Below, piece by piece: positions 62,443-64,000 of a DNA stretch of 64,000 bases. Below the pieces are notes generated by a model that did not search any database, had not been told where the DNA came from, and saw only the letters and a list, made by a program, of their open reading frames with translations. The stretch is from the NCBI GenBank assembly GCA_963841815.1, contig CAWJEE010000009.1:62001-126000 (forward strand), read 5' to 3'. A program made the translations under genes and the position numbers. Source of the DNA: JAOUJD01 sp963841815. GTDB lineage: Bacteria; Pseudomonadota; Gammaproteobacteria; Burkholderiales; Burkholderiaceae_F. Position 1 is the stretch's first letter. Each line of letters opens with the position of its first letter.

Positions 62443-63888
62443 ATGCCCAGGTTCGTCTTCCTGTGGACCGACTTCGTGCTGTGGCTCGTGGTCCTCGGCG
62501 TGGCCGTCTACGCCTGGCGCGTGCGCGGCAACCGGCATGCACTGGCCACGTGGCGCCACGTGACGCACGACGCTCCGGCGATGGCCGCCGCCGTCGTGCT
62601 CGGCGTGTTCATCGTCATCGCGCTGCTCGACTCGATCCACTTCCGGCCGCGCCTGTCCGCCGCTGCCGGCGCAGTTGCAGACGCGCCGACCGCGTACGCG
62701 ACGCGCACGGTGTCCGTGCTTGACACGCTGCTCGCGCACGCGGTCGAGGCGCGCGAGAAGACGTACTCGGTGCCGCTCGCGTGGTGGTCGTTCCAGCGCG
62801 AGACGCGGATGGTCGACGGCGTCGAGGTGCGCGACTTCCCGCGCCTTGCGCACGGCGGCGCGCACCTGCACGATCCCGCGCGCGACTGGGTGCCCGACGT
62901 GATCCGCAAGTCGCTGTCCGGTGTCCTGGCCGGGCTGGCCGGCGGGCTGCTCGTCTGCACCGCGATCGCCGCGCTGCGCGGGCGCACGCGCGGCGGCTTT
63001 GCCGCTTCGGCGCGCGACATCGTCCGCGGACGCACGGAGCTGCCGTGGCGGCCGATGCTCGCCACGCTGCTCGCGACGGCCATGCTGATCGGCTGGATCG
63101 CGGCGCTGTGGCCCTGGTACCACCCGTTCGGCACCGACCGCACCGGCAACGACGTGCTGTTCCAGGCGCTGAAGAGCATCCGCACCGCGGTCGTGATCGG
63201 GTCGCTCGCGACGATCGCGACGCTGCCGTTGGCGATCGCGCTCGGCATCCTCGCGGGCTACTTCAAGGGCTGGGTCGACGACGCGATCCAGTACTTCTAC
63301 ACGGTGCTGTCCTCGATCCCGCCGATCCTGCTGGTCGCCGCGTTCGTCCTGCTCGTCAACGTCTACATCGACCAGAACGCCGATTCGTTCGAGACCGGCG
63401 TCGAGCGCGCGGAGTTCCGCCTGTTCCTGCTGACCCTGATCCTTGGCGTCACCGGCTGGTCGACGCTCTGCCGGCTGCTGCGCGCCGAGACGCTGAAGCT
63501 CGCGGAACTCGAGTACGTGCAGGCGGCGCACGCGTTCGGCGTCAGCCACTGGCGGATCATGCGGCGCCACATCCTGCCGAACGTGATGCACCTGGTGCTC
63601 ATCGTGGCCGTGCTCGATTTCTCCGCGCTGGTCCTGTACGAAGCCGTGCTGTCGTACGTCGGCGTCGGCGTCGACCCGAACTCGTCGTCGTTCGGCTCGA
63701 TGATCAACCTCGCGCGCAGCGAGATGTCGCGCGATCCGGTCGTGTGGTGGAACCTGGCGACGGCCTTCACTTTCATGCTCGCGCTGGTGCTGTCCGCCAA
63801 CCTCTTCGCCGACGCAGTGCGCGAAGCGTTCGATCCGCGCGCGCGCGCGTTCCGTCCGCGCCGCTTCCGGCTGAAGGAGGCGACGTGA
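62443..63888 (+). CDS. Peptide-type ABC transporter permease, DppC-like, extended
   Basis: A 481-residue permease, about 180 residues longer than DppC. Residues 1-180 hold additional membrane segments and a periplasmic stretch (LAHAVEAREKTYSVPLAWW). The core includes HPFGTDRTGNDVLFQALKSI, the OppC hallmark, and the EAA loop QAAHAFGVSHWRIMRRHILP. It starts 12 bases after the DppB-like gene. Long N-terminal versions occur in the YejE-like group of microcin and peptide importers. Confidence 0.9.
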   Translation: MPRFVFLWTDFVLWLVVLGVAVYAWRVRGNRHALATWRHVTHDAPAMAAAVVLGVFIVIALLDSIHFRPRLSAAAGAVADAPTAYATRTVSVLDTLLAHAVEAREKTYSVPLAWWSFQRETRMVDGVEVRDFPRLAHGGAHLHDPARDWVPDVIRKSLSGVLAGLAGGLLVCTAIAALRGRTRGGFAASARDIVRGRTELPWRPMLATLLATAMLIGWIAALWPWYHPFGTDRTGNDVLFQALKSIRTAVVIGSLATIATLPLAIALGILAGYFKGWVDDAIQYFYTVLSSIPPILLVAAFVLLVNVYIDQNADSFETGVERAEFRLFLLTLILGVTGWSTLCRLLRAETLKLAELEYVQAAHAFGVSHWRIMRRHILPNVMHLVLIVAVLDFSALVLYEAVLSYVGVGVDPNSSSFGSMINLARSEMSRDPVVWWNLATAFTFMLALVLSANLFADAVREAFDPRARAFRPRRFRLKEAT

Positions 63889-64000
63889 GCGCACCCCACC
63901 GCCCCGATGCCGGATCGCCGGACGCGTTGCGGGCGCACCGCTCCGCGAGCGCGCCACTGCTGAAGGTCGAAGACCTTCTGACGGTGCTCGATACGGACGG
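63885..64000 (+). CDS. ABC transporter ATP-binding protein, start only (runs off the window)
   Basis: The GTG at 63885 overlaps the previous stop (GTGA) and reads SAPHRPDAGSPDALRAHRSA, then PLLKVEDLLTVLDTD, the normal opening strand of a DppD/OppD ATPase. Only about 38 codons are present, so no Walker motif is visible. The context of a binding protein and two permeases makes the ATPase assignment likely. Confidence 0.75.
   Translation, partial: MSAPHRPDAGSPDALRAHRSASAPLLKVEDLLTVLDTD

Noticed and set aside
61255..63957. 900-residue minus-strand frame over the permeases
   Set aside because: Antisense shadow; the permeases on the other strand have complete family motifs.

Overview
The window is about 64 kb of very GC-rich chromosome, gene-dense and with short gaps. 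Gene content and protein resemblance point to a betaproteobacterium near Burkholderiales: a complete tol-pal locus, a MaoC-phosphotransacetylase fusion, a PaaN-type phenylacetate cluster, a LivM-LivG fusion and a DUF2783/FAD-monooxygenase pair. I see no rRNA, tRNA, insertion sequence, prophage or CRISPR array, and no gene-free stretch over 300 bases.

Layout. 0.1-6.8 kb: MaoC-Pta fusion, trmB, aqpZ, a Ycf46-like AAA ATPase, a DUF6498 membrane protein, uppP and a DUF1439 lipoprotein. 6.9-10.6 kb: a MacAB-type efflux operon whose adaptor carries an inserted helical domain. 10.7-23.6 kb: an arsenic region. Its left arm is acr3, a SYLF protein, arsC, arsI and arsR. A GMC oxidoreductase, a fused D-lactate dehydrogenase-type flavoprotein and a methyltransferase follow. 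The right arm is an ArsP-type permease, a small thioredoxin, an AhpD-like protein, DsbB-like and DsbA-like proteins and arsM. 23.6-30.0 kb: malic enzyme, yceH, thiC with a TPP riboswitch, a toxin-antitoxin pair and an LhgO-like oxidase. 30.0-35.0 kb: a branched-chain amino-acid-type ABC importer. 35.1-47.6 kb: the phenylacetyl-CoA pathway, with one long minus-strand operon (paaG-H-I-K-A-B-C-D-E, a TetR regulator, thiolase) and paaN-paaY divergent from it. 47.6-51.6 kb: DUF2783, FAD monooxygenase, MBL-fold protein and YeeE/YedE permease. 51.7-53.5 kb: a second toxin-antitoxin pair and a serine hydrolase. 53.6-59.0 kb: ybgC-tolQ-tolR-tolA-tolB-pal-cpoB. 59.2-64.0 kb: a peptide-type ABC importer running off the right edge.

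Two window-wide observations stand out. First, a family of paired-hairpin intergenic elements sits between neighbouring genes at 33.7, 46.9 and 54.5 kb, with likely relatives at 8.2 and 9.0 kb. Second, genes between about 3 and 36 kb are riddled with single-base frameshifts, usually one extra base in a short GC alternation, including in housekeeping genes such as thiC and uppP; genes beyond 48 kb are intact. I read these as sequence errors, so the affected genes are annotated across the breaks as functional genes.

In the arsenic region, arsR has a strong sigma70-like promoter overlapping an inverted-repeat operator and appears to be nearly leaderless. The paa operon has a candidate TetR-family operator just downstream of its predicted -10 box.
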